Assembly: GCA_051453625.1 (NCBI GenBank)
Contig: JBOZIK010000001.1
Coordinates: 276,149,698 to 276,172,738, forward strand
From: Welwitschia mirabilis
Taxonomy: Eukaryota; Gnetophyta; Gnetopsida; Welwitschiales
Length of the DNA: 23,041 bases
Reading direction: 5' to 3'
Under the pieces are notes generated by a model. The model was given only the letters and a program-made list of their open reading frames with translations, was not told the DNA's origin and ran no database searches. Positions 1 through 10,363 of the stretch are shown one piece after another (within the stretch, counting starts at the first letter, position 1; each line of letters opens with the position of its first letter). The position numbers were made by a program, and so were the translations under genes.

Positions 1-540
1 ACTCTTTCATTGTTATAGCTAAATAAATTAACTTTGGAATCATACATGAAGGCTGCTTTCCCTTTGTCTTCACAATTTTTTCTTTGCTTGATCTTTGTGA
101 TGGTGTTACCCATAACATCTATTATAGTTTTTATTGGATTTATCTATCTTTCTTTTATGCTATGCCATATCTAAAACTCAAAAGACTATAAGTACACCCA
201 CATCCTCATCTTATAATAGGTGTAGTTTGTCTTATTAAAGAGTAGAGATCTAATAGATGGCACTCCTTTCATAGTTCACTTAAGGAAGTTATCCTTTTTA
301 TGAGTTTCTAATATGATATCACTTGAGAATAATTAAAATCAGTGGAGGAGGCATGAATAAGTTTTACCAGATAAATATTTTACTAATAACAAATTGAAAA
401 ATAGTATAATAAATACCTTACTAAGATAACGTGTTTCCCCAACCTAGGTGCATTCACACACAAAGGTTAGCTTCCTCTCATACCTTTGGATATCCTCAAC
501 TTGTAAAGAATAGTGATTTGGGCTCACCACTAACACTCTC
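1..540. other. AT-rich intergenic DNA, no gene seen
   Basis: No reading frame in this stretch resembles a protein family I recognise, and stops are frequent in all frames. Some parts have the feel of old retroelement non-coding DNA, but no LTR ends, primer-binding site or coding motif could be supported. The 75-bp repeat array begins at its right end. Confidence 0.6.
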
Positions 541-831
541 TTTCCCTTAGGTATACTAATAATATGCTCATAAGAACAACCATAAAGTAAGATCTTATTC
601 CAAGGTAGCAAAATCTTTCCCTTAGTAAAATAACAAAGTGTACAAAGAAACAACCACAAAGTGAGATTCTCCTCACAAGGTAGCAAACTCTTTCCCTCAG
701 GGAAATAACAATGTATACACAGGCAAAACCACAAAGTGAGATGTTTCTTATAAGGCGTCAAATCCTTCCCTTCAGAGAAATACAATAGTATGCACATAAG
801 TAGTCACAAAGCACAATTATATAAGGGTTGC
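541..831. repeat. 75-bp minisatellite, about four copies
   Basis: The word tttccct (or a close variant) recurs at about 541, 616, 691 and 765, a spacing of 75, 75 and 74 bases. Each unit continues with an aataacaa-like stretch, a tatgcacata-like stretch, ccacaaagtgagat and caaggtagcaaa. Copies are clearly diverged. Because 75 is a multiple of three, one minus-strand frame stays open for 117 codons (444-797) with a 25-residue period (FSEGK, FPEGK, FTKGK, IPKGK). I read that open frame as a by-product of the repeat length, not as a gene. Confidence 0.85.
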
Positions 832-1830
832 CTTATAATGAAAAATCCTAGTACGGGATCCTTGATATTTGATAATATAGATATGGACTTTATAACAATA
901 TCTAAGAATGAAATACTCCAACAATATGAGATCCAATAAATCAATACAACAATAAGCCTAAATGATGTAACGTTGATGAAGAACTTGAGTTCCTTACTAT
1001 TGTCATCATCATGAGTGCTAATGAATGATGTAACAATATAGGATCAAAGAATGAAAGATGTAGACACTAAAAGTTCCTTTTCAAATGATATCTTTGATCC
1101 TTCGTGAGTAGTTTCAATTACTCGTGTGTTCTTAATTACATATTTATTACATAAGATCTATTCTGTTATGTCATGTCTTTATACTATTTAAGAAATGCTA
1201 ACTGTTTGACCTTAGATAGAAGTCATTTGAACTTTGTAACCACCATGCAATGGATAGGAGCATCTAGGTATTGGGTATGCATCTTTTATTTTATTTGATG
1301 TGATGATTCATATAAGATATCTTTAAATTTGTAGATGTCTATTAATGGTTAGAAACATTCACCTAGTTTATGTATTTAATTAAGTTGCCTAAATATTGAT
1401 GAAACTTACTCTATATTATCTTTAGCCCTTTGTGATCATAAATCTATGATGCAAAAATCATTAACATATAAAATCACTCTATTACCAATTCTAGTTTAGC
1501 ATAAATGTTTTTAAGCATCTAGATTCTTTCATCTATATCAGACCCATCTTTCAACATAGTCATCTTCATTGAGATAATCATATTTTGCCTGATTTAAAAA
1601 CTTGATATATCATATACATATTTAAGCCATAAATGTATTTATCATAAACATCTTCTAATTGTAGATGTCTTTTCCATAAACATCTTCTGTACTACAGACA
1701 TTTTTAGTTAGCTAATTTTACATTTTCAATTCTAATCTCTTCATGAGATATTATTTTAAAGATCTAATATTGTCTTATGTTATTTGTGACATGAATTTCT
1801 TTACATTAACCTATCTATGCAATGACATGA
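832..1830. other. AT-rich intergenic DNA with a small 32-bp duplication
   Basis: No coding similarity is visible. The only internal structure I can support is a 32-bp tandem pair at 1643-1674 and 1675-1706, both starting cataaacatcttct and diverging in the second half. The rest is ordinary AT-rich sequence with stops in every frame. Confidence 0.55.
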
Positions 1831-2306
1831 AATATTTGACAAGTGAAATCATCAAATCTATATTTACTAACACATTATTAATTACTTCTTTCTTGTAATT
1901 CATCCACTAGAATGTTGACTACATTAGTTAGAGATCTAAGATCATCAAGAGGAATCACTTTCTTGTAAGAGCTAATGGTCAGATATTTTAATGTCTTAAA
2001 TTATAATATTAATGAGAGAAATTTTTAAACCTAAGGCTTTGATACTTAAATGTCACAGCACCCATTTAGCACCCTCAAATAGGCCAAGAAGACTTAATTA
2101 ATATAAATATTATCTTGATTAGAATTATTAAGGAAGGTCTATAAAAACATTAGTAATATTTTAACAAACTACCTCAATGTTTTGATTAAGGATTTAGACT
2201 AGTTTTTGGTTGATTAAAGACTTTCTTAATACTTACTATTATTAATTTATTTAAAATAATTAATGACAAAGTAACTTTTTCTATTAAAATGGGCTAAAAG
2301 AATCTC
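1831..2306 (+). repeat. Direct repeat copy 1, cut by a gap
   Basis: This segment matches 2407-2903 along its length: both carry atttgayaagtgaaatcatc near the left end, aagatcatcaagaggaatca (1938 and 2510), ggccaagaaga, attattaaggaagg and ctaaaagaatct at the right end. By eye the copies are roughly 80-85% alike with several small indels. Copy 1 runs straight into a 100-N gap. No coding similarity was found. Confidence 0.85.
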
Positions 2307-2406
2307 NNNNNNNNNNNNNNNNNNNNNNNNNNNNNNNNNNNNNNNNNNNNNNNNNNNNNNNNNNNNNNNNNNNNNNNNNNNNNNNNNNNNNNNNNNNNNN
2401 NNNNNN
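2307..2406. other. Assembly gap, 100 N
   Basis: Exactly 100 N, a conventional length for a scaffold gap of unknown true size. It separates the two copies of the direct repeat. Confidence 0.95.
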
Positions 2407-2903
2407 TATTTGATAAGTGAAATCATCAAAACTAGATTACCAACATATTATTAATTAATTTTTTCTTATAGTTTATTCACTAAAAAGTTAACTACATTAG
2501 TAGAAATTTAAGATCATCAAGAGGAATCATTTCTCTTCCAAGATCCATTGGTCAGATCTTTAAAGGTCTTAAATTCTAATATTAATGAGAAAAAATTTCT
2601 AAACCTAAGGTTCTAATACTAAAATGTCATAGCACTAATCTAGCATTCTCAGAGAGGCCAAGAAGATTTAATTAACCTAAATATTTTCTTAATTAGAATT
2701 ATTAAGGAAGGCCTTGAAAAACCTTAGCAATATCTTAACAAACGACCTTAAAGTTTTGAATAAGACTTGAGATTATAAGTTTTTGGGTGACTAAGGACTT
2801 CCTTAATACTAAACTATTACTATTGAAATAATAAGATAATATTTCTTTAAAAAAATTAATGATAAAATAACTTTTTCTATTAAAATTTGGCTAAAAGAAT
2901 CTT
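2407..2903 (+). repeat. Direct repeat copy 2
   Basis: Second copy of the 1831-2306 segment, starting at the first base after the gap. It is about 20 bases longer because of small insertions near 2775-2860. The copies are too different to be two assemblies of one locus, so a real old duplication is more likely. Function unknown. Confidence 0.85.
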
Positions 2904-3012
2904 TTATGTATAAGTAATTGAATGAATGAGATTACTTAATTAAGAAAAGATACCTTTGATTAGCATCATATTTTCTTCTTAAAGCTATAATATGTTCAAC
3001 TACTTATTCTTT

Positions 3013-3890
3013 TATTAACACCTAAAGTTATCCTTCTATATTAGCTTTTCAAAGTTTAAAAACTTTGGATAGCAGTGCTAAAATGATATAATGGGGTTCA
3101 TGTGAGGAAATTTTCACTAATTAAAACTTTCTCTTAAATGTTTTTTTATTAAGACCTAAGGTTTACCTTTTTATACTAATATTTCAAGTCCAAAAACCCT
3201 AAAGAGTAGCACTAAAAGAGTTTCTTAGGGGTTTATGTGAGAACATTTCACATATTAAAAGCTTTCCCTTAATAAAACTTCAAACCCTTTTATATTACCT
3301 TTTCAAAGTCCAACAACTTTGAAGAGTAGTACTAAAAGAGTTCCTTGGATAGCTTTTCAAAGTTCAAACACTCTAGAGAGCATTATTTATTATAAATATT
3401 CTTTAAAAGTTCCTCTATCAAGCCTTAAGATTTACCCTTTTATATTAGACTTTGGAGAGTAGAACTAAAATAATTCCTTGGGTAGATTTCCAAAGTTCAA
3501 GCACTTTGGAGATCATCACAGAAAGGAGTTATTAGAATTCATGTGAGGACATTTTTACCTAATAATATTTTTCCTTAAAAGTACTTTTATTAAGCCTTAA
3601 GGGCTACCATTCTATATTAGCTTTTTAAAGATTAAGAACTTTAAAGAGCAATGCTTAAAGGATTCCCTACATATCTTTCCAAGGTCAAGAAATTTCAAGA
3701 GCATCATTGAAAGGATTCATTAAAATTTATGTGAATATATTTCTACTTATTAAAGTTTTTTCCTTAAAAGTTCTTTTAGTGTGCTTCAAGGACTACCCTT
3801 CTATACTTTCTTTCGAAAGTCTTAGAACTTTGAAGAGTAGCGCTAAAAGGATTCATTGGAATTTATGTAAGGTGATCTACGTTAAAAAAT
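3013..3890 (+). repeat. Array of diverged 120-190-bp units with an internal hairpin
   Basis: Six unit starts (tattaa.. or a decayed variant, followed by a cttaagg-like and tatccttctatatta-like stretch) fall near 3013, 3147, 3270, 3416, 3588 and 3778. Unit length varies (about 134, 123, 146, 172 and 190). Most units carry caaagt, a short loop, then actttg, for example 3299-3326, followed by agagtagyrctaaaagga and a ttcatgtgagga-like stretch. A partial seventh copy lies at 4806-4855. The copies are strongly diverged, so this is an old satellite-like array. Short open frames here are not convincing genes. Confidence 0.75.
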
Positions 3891-3999
3891 TATTTTTATA
3901 AATATAAGCAAAACATTTTCACAATATGAAAGTAATTTCCAAAAATAAAAATGTAATTTCTTTGGAAAAATTAACCATAAGTTAATATACATTTATCAT

Positions 4000-4515
4000 T
4001 TAAAATAGATGATACTATAAATCCAACAATGAAAGAGCTCAAATAAAACTAAATATGCCATTTTTATCTTTACAAAGTCTACTAAAATCAAAGTATGTAC
4101 AAATGACATTTTATAGAAAATATAGAAAAACATTGCATAGAAATACACTAAAATAAATGAGCTAAAAATGCAATATGAATTCATATTTTTGCATAAAAGA
4201 ATCTCTAGGTTGCTACCCAATAGTAAAACTATACAAAAAATACTTAAATCTATTATTTTTATACCTACAACCTCTACAAAAATTGATACATGAAGGAAAA
4301 TGTTCTGCAAAAATACAAAAAATCGTTTTACAAAAGTACACTAAAATAAATGAACTGAAAATGTACTTTGAACTTATATTTTTATATAAAACAAGTTCTA
4401 GATGAATACCCAATAATAAAAAGTGTAGAAAATAAACTTGAATCTACTATTTTTATCTCTATAGCCAGTACAAAAATCAAAATATGAATAAAAATGTTTT
4501 GTAAAAATATAAAAC
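4000..4515 (+). repeat. 193-bp tandem repeat, about 2.5 copies
   Basis: The phrase tacactaaaataaatga occurs at 4144 and 4337, an offset of 193. Following segments (gaattcatatttttgcata against gaacttatatttttatata; tacccaata; ctattatttttatacct) align through 4515. A partial earlier copy covers about 4000-4143. Open frames on both strands here repeat the same peptide pattern and are products of the repeat. Confidence 0.8.
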
Positions 4516-5109
4516 CTAATGAAAAATAAAAAATTAGTGTAAGAAAAAAAAAAGAGAAAGCAAGGGTTATTCTTTAATCTTATAGCCCATTCTTTAAAAC
4601 CCTACAGGTAGGGTTGAAATGAAAGAATAATGTATATGCCAAAATAAAACCTATAAGAAAACCTTACAAATTTGAAAACCCTAATTCTATAACTTATGTT
4701 GTTTTATTTTTTTAATACTCCTATCATGAATGCTAAACCCACATCTATACCTACAAATAAAACCCAAAAACACCAATCTCAATCTCTTTTTTTACCCTTA
4801 AAATTTAGCTTTCAAAAGTTTAGGCACTTTCAAAAGCGATGCTTAAAGGACTTGTAGGGTTAATAAAGTCTTAAGGGGAAGAAGAAGAAAGAGAAAAAGG
4901 GAGAAGAATAATAAAGAAGAAAGGAGTTAAAGGGAGGGTGATGGATTAAAAGAACCCCATGCAGGGCATTAAGAACTTAAAAGTAAGAGGAGGGAAAAGC
5001 AAATAAAATAATCCTTAGCTCACTTCAAATACCTTTTTAAAGGGTTTTTCCTGAAAAATATTCCATCCTATTTATTTAAGATATTTAATTTTATTTTTTT
5101 AAAATTTTT
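4516..5109. other. Intergenic DNA with a purine tract and a stray repeat unit
   Basis: At 4806-4855 there is one partial copy of the hairpin-bearing unit of the 3.0-3.9 kb array (agctttcaaaagt, loop, actttcaaaag, then gcgatgcttaaagga). At 4873-4908 there is an uninterrupted 36-base purine run on the plus strand, and purine-rich sequence continues to about 4940. No coding similarity was seen. Confidence 0.6.
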
Positions 5110-5173
5110 GTTAAGACTTAAATCCTTGACCTATCATTTAATATTATTATAAGTAAACCACTAAGCTATAACC
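5110..5173 (-). mobile_element. Possible tRNA-derived SINE head
   Basis: Read on the minus strand from 5173, the sequence starts ggttatagcttagtgg. The word tagcttagtgg fits the RNA polymerase III A box (TRGYNNANNNGG). About 43 bases later ggatttaagtc resembles a decayed B box (GGTTCGANTCC), close to the spacing in a tRNA. It cannot fold as a good tRNA, so a tRNA-derived SINE remnant is the best reading. The 3' end of such an element is not recognisable and a chance match is possible. Confidence 0.35.
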
Positions 5174-5232
5174 TTTAACTGTTATAACTCTTCCTTCTTA
5201 TTTTATATTATTTCACTTAGTACTAATCTATA

Positions 5233-5234
<2 letters not shown>

Positions 5235-5302
<68 letters not shown>
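5235..5302. repeat. (AC)34 microsatellite running into a gap
   Basis: An uninterrupted AC dinucleotide run of 68 bases that stops only because the assembly stops. The true length is therefore unknown. Confidence 0.97.
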
Positions 5303-5402
5303 NNNNNNNNNNNNNNNNNNNNNNNNNNNNNNNNNNNNNNNNNNNNNNNNNNNNNNNNNNNNNNNNNNNNNNNNNNNNNNNNNNNNNNNNNNNNNNNNNN
5401 NN
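5303..5402. other. Assembly gap, 100 N
   Basis: 100 N directly after the AC microsatellite, which probably caused the break. Confidence 0.95.
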
Positions 5403-6169
5403 TTTATTTTTATTATTTAATAAGTAAAGCACAAATATTAGCTTTACTTTATGGTCCAAGAAATATTATCACACAATTCCAATATAAGATGTACAAAATT
5501 TTCAAAGGTAAAAATTAGCTAAAACAATGAAAAATGAAATAAAAACAAGTAGCAATTTTATAAGAATAGGATATTATAGTAATGCAAAATATAAACACCA
5601 CTTAAGCAGTAAAAGGATCCTAAACCATACTTGAGAATGTAGAAAATGTGAAGATCCTAAAATGTGAAGGTCTTCTTCTTAAGTTATAAGGGCTAAATAC
5701 TAAAGAAAGACTTAAGAAGAATGANNNNNNNNNNNNNNNNNNNNNNNNNNNNNNNNNNTAATCATAAAAGTAAATTTCTTTTCAAAATAAAAGTAAATAA
5801 TGACTTGTAATAATAATTTAAAGCCTTAAAATATGTTTAAAATAACTAATCTCACATAGAAAATAATAATCATTCATTAACATTAACCTTAAATTTTCTT
5901 TTGCATGAATAATTTGTATTAAAACTAAATTTTTTCTTAGCTTGTAAGGATCAAGACATGACATTACTATATTTTAAAATATGAGGATGAATGGAAACCT
6001 TAGGTTTTATGGGTGTCTATATGAAAGATTAAATAATTTTTTTGAGAGAAAATATGCTTAAAAGGAGTTATAAGGAACTTAATCTTCTTTGAAATTTTAT
6101 CTAATCAATTATTAACCTTAGTATTATCAATAAGCCTAGTTGCCTTAATAGTATGGTTTGATCTAAATA
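5403..6169. other. AT-rich DNA, no gene seen; contains a 34-N gap
   Basis: No recognisable coding sequence. N fill 5725-5758. Small structures: an 18-base near-repeat (aaaatgtgaag) around 5642-5674, and a perfect 11-base inverted repeat, ttcttcttaag at 5673-5683 against cttaagaagaa at 5711-5721. The right part lies downstream of the minus-strand gag relic and may be non-coding or unrecognisable retroelement DNA. Confidence 0.5.
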
Positions 6170-6720
6170 TTTGATTTGGATTTTTAAAATTTGTCAAGCT
6201 TTTGAAATCATAAGCCAATTTCTAAGTCCAAAAAACTTCCTTTATACATCATTTCATCAAGTTATTTATGACTTGAGAAAAGGCCTTTACTAAAAAAAAC
6301 TTATGACTCTACCTTACTCAAAACCATATCGGGACACTAGAGGGGTAAAAATTTGAGTCTTTCTAAGGTTTTAAGACAATTTTTCATAGTTATCTTATTA
6401 AAAATTCATGTTTTCTCTCATAAGGGCATTTGTCTTACAAGTAGGCAAAAATTGCTTAATAAAATCTTAGTTAAGATTATTCCAAGTAGTGATAGAGATG
6501 GGTTTAAGTATGTATAACTAAGACTTAGCTTTATTATTAAGGGAAAAAGAAAAATAGATGAATATAACAATGTTTAGATTATGAAAAATTATGGAAATAA
6601 CACACTTAGACTCCTTAAAATGTGACTAGGGATCCTTGGACTCTAAACCATAAAAGAGAAAACAAGCATACTAGAACATCTCTACCTTTATGATTGTAGT
6701 TAAGAAAATCTAAATAAAGA
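6170..6720 (-). pseudogene. Decayed Ty3/gypsy gag (retrotransposon gag domain)
   Basis: One minus-strand frame starting near 6715 gives, interrupted by stops, a characteristic plant gypsy Gag order: FYGLESKDP near 6650, a SHFKE stretch, YFSFSLNNKAKS near 6550, SITTW near 6490, then DFIKQFLPT and KTNALMRENMNF ending near 6400. These match the usual pattern of FPFSL-KDKA-W, SITTW, and F--FFP followed by a basic R-E-NF stretch. Below 6390 the frame shifts and similarity fades by about 6170. The Trp expected after AKS is a TAG stop. The pattern resembles non-chromovirus (Athila/Tat-like) Gags, which is an inference. No pol, PBS or LTR could be tied to it. Gag would be the particle-forming capsid protein; this copy is dead. 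Confidence 0.8.
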
Positions 6721-7770
6721 AAATACTCTTTTCTTTTCTTTATTTCATTAATAATAACAAAATTTAAAATGTATCAAACCACATTTTAGTAATGTACTTA
6801 AAAAAAGTAATCCATACCTGAAGCTATGTCATTCCTAGAAGCATTCTTTTATGCTTGTATGACAATCTTCATGGATTAGTGCAATGAAGATAAATGAAAG
6901 AGATTATAGCTCAAGCATGGTTATTAAGACATAATATTTTATCTAAGACTCATATAACTATATCATAAGTCAAAAAATAAGTTATAAATTAAGAAATATT
7001 TATGTTACTTAAACTACTAAGGTGAAAACTTGTACAAGCATATACATTCAAAGTAAGATAAAGGAAAAAGGTAAAAAAGGTATCTCACCTAATAAAATAT
7101 TATTTCTAAGTAATCCAACTTAAGGATACTAATAGTAGAAACTTCTCTTATATATTGAAATTACTTGTATAATTTTATTTAATAATGTTTTCATAATTTT
7201 AAAATTTTTCTTTATAACATCTTTATCCACTGTCCAAATATATAGTGGGGTAAGGTTGTGAAATTAAAACCATTTCTAAGAAATTTATTAGAGTATTTTA
7301 TTAGGTTGAGAATTTTGTAAAATTTCTTTTAGTCATTTTGAGTTCCTAGTACTATTATAAATAACATCCCTTAGCCTAGTTTATTTCTTATAGATGAAGT
7401 GTAATAGATATAGATCTTGGAATTCTTATCCTTAAAGTGCAGGTATGGTCTAATTATTTATTTGAATATTTTTCATGGTTTTCTTGTATTCTTACTCTTA
7501 TATTTATATGATCTAGTTTTATTTTTGAATAACATCTATATATTTCTCTTATTATTGCATAGCCTATATGAGTTATTATTTCTTATTTTTATGGTTTAGA
7601 TTGCTTTCTTTTATATGCATTAACTTTTGAGTTGGAATATCACTTATTGTTGACTAAATGGTGTAATAACTTTTGTTCTACATAGTTCATATATAATATT
7701 GAATTGATATATTAAACTATGTAAGCCACTTCTAATAAGTGAAGAATCTTATATTATGAAGTGTTCTTAT
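6721..7770. other. AT-rich DNA flanking the gypsy gag relic
   Basis: Upstream of the minus-strand gag one would expect its leader, primer-binding site and LTR, but none can be recognised. A short word ctattataaataacatccctt near 7353-7373 resembles a TATA element of the kind found in LTRs, but without a paired copy it proves nothing. The 60-codon open frame at 7417-7599 is Leu/Phe-rich because the DNA is AT-rich, and is unlikely to be a gene. Confidence 0.45.
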
Positions 7771-8075
7771 GAGTATTAAAAAGAATGAAGTTAAATCTAG
7801 CTAGGGTAACTAGTTTTATGAACCTTAGAGGACAAAACCTATCTTGTTTGTTTACTAGTTATGAAAGTAGACTACCAAAGTTAAAATAGTAAAGTTCAAA
7901 CACAATAATAATCATAATAACAACCTTGGGCTATGAATCAATCATATGACCATTAAAAAGGATGGAATTAAATCTAGCTAGGACAACTAGTTGTGTAAAT
8001 CTCAGAGGTTAAAAATCTGTATTCCACTTCCATTTACTATGAAAGTGAACTGCTAGAGATAAAATTAATAAGCAC
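7771..8075 (+). repeat. 177-bp tandem duplication, two diverged copies
   Basis: The phrase attaaaaagaatgaagttaaatctagctagg (from about 7774) recurs as attaaaaaggatggaattaaatctagctagg (from about 7951), an offset of 177. Both continue with aactagtt, a cttagagg or ctcagagg word, and tatgaaagt-aact-c. No coding role is visible. Confidence 0.8.
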
Positions 8076-9823
8076 AAAAAAAAATAAAAAATATTATATA
8101 AGACCCTTATAGATGAACATAATAAATAAAGATCTATGAAAACCTTAGGGCAAATCCTCTGTTATGCCCCTGCAGCCCATGAGGGTAAACTTAAAATATA
8201 ATGGGTAAATTTTAAAGCGTATAATATCCTTCTAGCTAATGCACATATATGTTATTAAAATTAAAATCAAATAATCAAGAAATTAAAATGTTTAATCCAT
8301 GGTATTATTCCTTAGGCTTGACTTACTCCCATACCTGAGTTGTAATTCATGGTTTTTAGTTACCTTCTTGTACTTCCTCCACTACCTATGCCATACTAAG
8401 AACCATGATGATCATAGTTTGGATTTAAAATTATTTCTTATGCATGTTCTATAATAGATATGGGTTTAGCCATTAATTTTAAAAAATAGTTATAATTTCC
8501 TTGAGATAGTGGCTTGTTATTTATTTATTCTAGTATTTACTTCTATAAATCATGCATCTAAAATTTATAATAAGGTCAGGTTTAATAACTATTAGTTGCA
8601 TTTGTCTTAGAGTTCATATTAATAATTTATTTAGTTTTTAAATATTTGTATTATGTAAACATTATTATTATCTATCAAACTAACTAATTAGTCTCTTAGA
8701 TAAGATTTTAATACTTGAAGTCATTTCTATCTTTCTTACATGCCTCATATTTTGCTAATATTGAATGTAAAAATAACTAAACATGTAAAGCTAGTTATAT
8801 ATCTTGTAGCATAATTTCAATCTTAATATAAAAAATTTAGCCAATCTTGTAGAATTTTAAATTTCTAGTTTGATTTTTTTTAATTTTATTTCATAGTTAT
8901 AGATATAACTTTACCTTCTTTACATACACTTAGTAATTATCTTGATCTAGTTTTTAATTTTATTACTGCTTATCTAGTTCTTTATTTTATTACTGCTTTA
9001 AAATATATATTGTATATAGAGCTTAACTTTCTTGGTGTTTATTTTTTCTTTTAAAATCAGTTTTTATAGTTATAGTTTTAAGATTTATTTAATAGTTATA
9101 GTTTCAAGATTTAGTTTAAAGCTCTTATTATTATTTATTTATTTAGGACTATGATTTTATATTATTATTTATATGGGCTAATATCTAATTCCATTTCTTT
9201 ATGACCATTTTAAACTATTTTCCTTTTTTAATTATTATTTTCTATGTAGCTCATGACTTTTGAAATTTGTAGCTTTTGGAGCTTATAGATCTTCTTATTA
9301 TATAATGTGACTATTTGATGGTAGTTATTCTTAGGTGCGAATATTATTTATTTCTTGTAGTGGCTAATCCTATATGTAGTTATTACAAAATTATTTTATT
9401 TGATTTTATTCATTTTAATTTTTGTATAAGTTAAAGTTCATTTTGTTTTATTTAATTTATTTTTAATAGAAATCAATGTTTCTAAAATGTAACACTATAT
9501 GTACACTAATAATAAGAAGTAGTTACCACTACTTTCTTATCCTATCCTAACTTTCTAGTTTGTTATAATAATATGCCAAGTTTGTATTTATTTTTTGTTG
9601 TTCTTCCTATCATAGCACACATGGATACTAATATATATATTTTAAAAAACATATATTATGTATCTTATAAAACATAAAATTTAAAATTAAACATATAAAT
9701 GAAATTACATTTCTATAAAATTTTTATGTAGATGATAAATTGTATCTTGTAATAAACAAATGCATGTAGTAAGACATGCCACTTTGGATTATTAAGATTA
9801 TTAATTTCTCACTTAGGTAATTT
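8076..9823. other. Long AT-rich stretch, no gene seen
   Basis: I see no protein-family similarity on either strand. A locally GC-richer word, cccctgcagccc, near 8167-8178 stands out but has no assigned role. Minor direct repeats occur: ttttattactgctt twice within about 8950-9000, and atagttatagtttyaagattta twice within about 9065-9120. Much of this may be decayed transposon DNA beyond recognition by eye. Confidence 0.5.
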
Positions 9824-9854
9824 TATATGTATATATATGTATATGTATATGTAT
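9824..9854. repeat. TA/TATG microsatellite running into a gap
   Basis: A run of alternating tatatg/tatgta units that is cut by the following 103-N gap. Confidence 0.85.
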
Positions 9855-9957
9855 NNNNNNNNNNNNNNNNNNNNNNNNNNNNNNNNNNNNNNNNNNNNNN
9901 NNNNNNNNNNNNNNNNNNNNNNNNNNNNNNNNNNNNNNNNNNNNNNNNNNNNNNNNN
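9855..9957. other. Assembly gap, 103 N
   Basis: 103 N directly after a simple repeat. Confidence 0.95.
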
Positions 9958-10196
9958 TCAAATTTAATCTTAAAAAAATATTTATTTAGTAACTTCCTTA
10001 AACCCTCCTATGGCTAATAAGTATGAAAAATATAACTAGTAATAAAATAAATTAACTAACTAAAATGTTATGGATTTGGCCTTGGTATTTCATAAATAGA
10101 CAATTCATTAGAATATATTTCTAAGCTATAATTATTTCAATATTTGATATTTGAAAATTATAAAAATGTAATCTTAACATTTTCTTTCCATTACAT

Positions 10197-10265
10197 TTTG
10201 ATATCAAAGCTAATTTATGTGGATGTCACATTTGATATCAAAGCCTAAATTTTGGTATTAGCTAG
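10197..10265 (+). other. Primer-binding-site-like repeats of an LTR retrotransposon
   Basis: The 14-mer tttgatatcaaagc occurs at 10197-10210 and again at 10231-10244. A third related word, ttggtattagc, is at 10252-10262. All resemble the plant initiator-methionine tRNA primer-binding site (TGGTATCAGAGC) with a few transitions, and the first two follow a ...aca, as after an LTR end. A gypsy-type gag begins downstream in the same orientation, which supports the reading. The two 14-mers result from a 34-bp tandem duplication. The 5' LTR that should end near 10195 cannot be delimited; it would extend left across the 9855-9957 gap. Confidence 0.5.
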
Positions 10266-10363
10266 TAATAAAACTAAAATTTTTTTTAGTAATCTATCTT
10301 GAGAAGATAACTCTAAAAATAGAAGTAATACATTCTTTTAATAATAATAGATCATTTTTATTA

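Noticed and set aside
444-797. 117-codon open frame as a repeat protein gene
   Set aside because: It exactly follows the 75-bp minisatellite period and has no other coding signs.
1831-2903. The two direct repeats as LTRs of one element
   Set aside because: No TG...CA ends, primer-binding site or internal coding sequence was seen between them; only a gap of unknown size separates them.
3996-4413. Overlapping open frames on both strands
   Set aside because: They repeat the peptide pattern of the 193-bp tandem repeat and are low-complexity, AT-driven frames.
5110-5173. A functional tRNA gene
   Set aside because: The A box is good, but the B box is decayed and no cloverleaf with paired acceptor and anticodon arms can be formed; kept only as a possible SINE remnant.
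7417-7599. Leu/Phe-rich 60-codon frame as a small membrane protein
   Set aside because: Its composition is explained by T-rich DNA, there is no supporting motif, and it is short.
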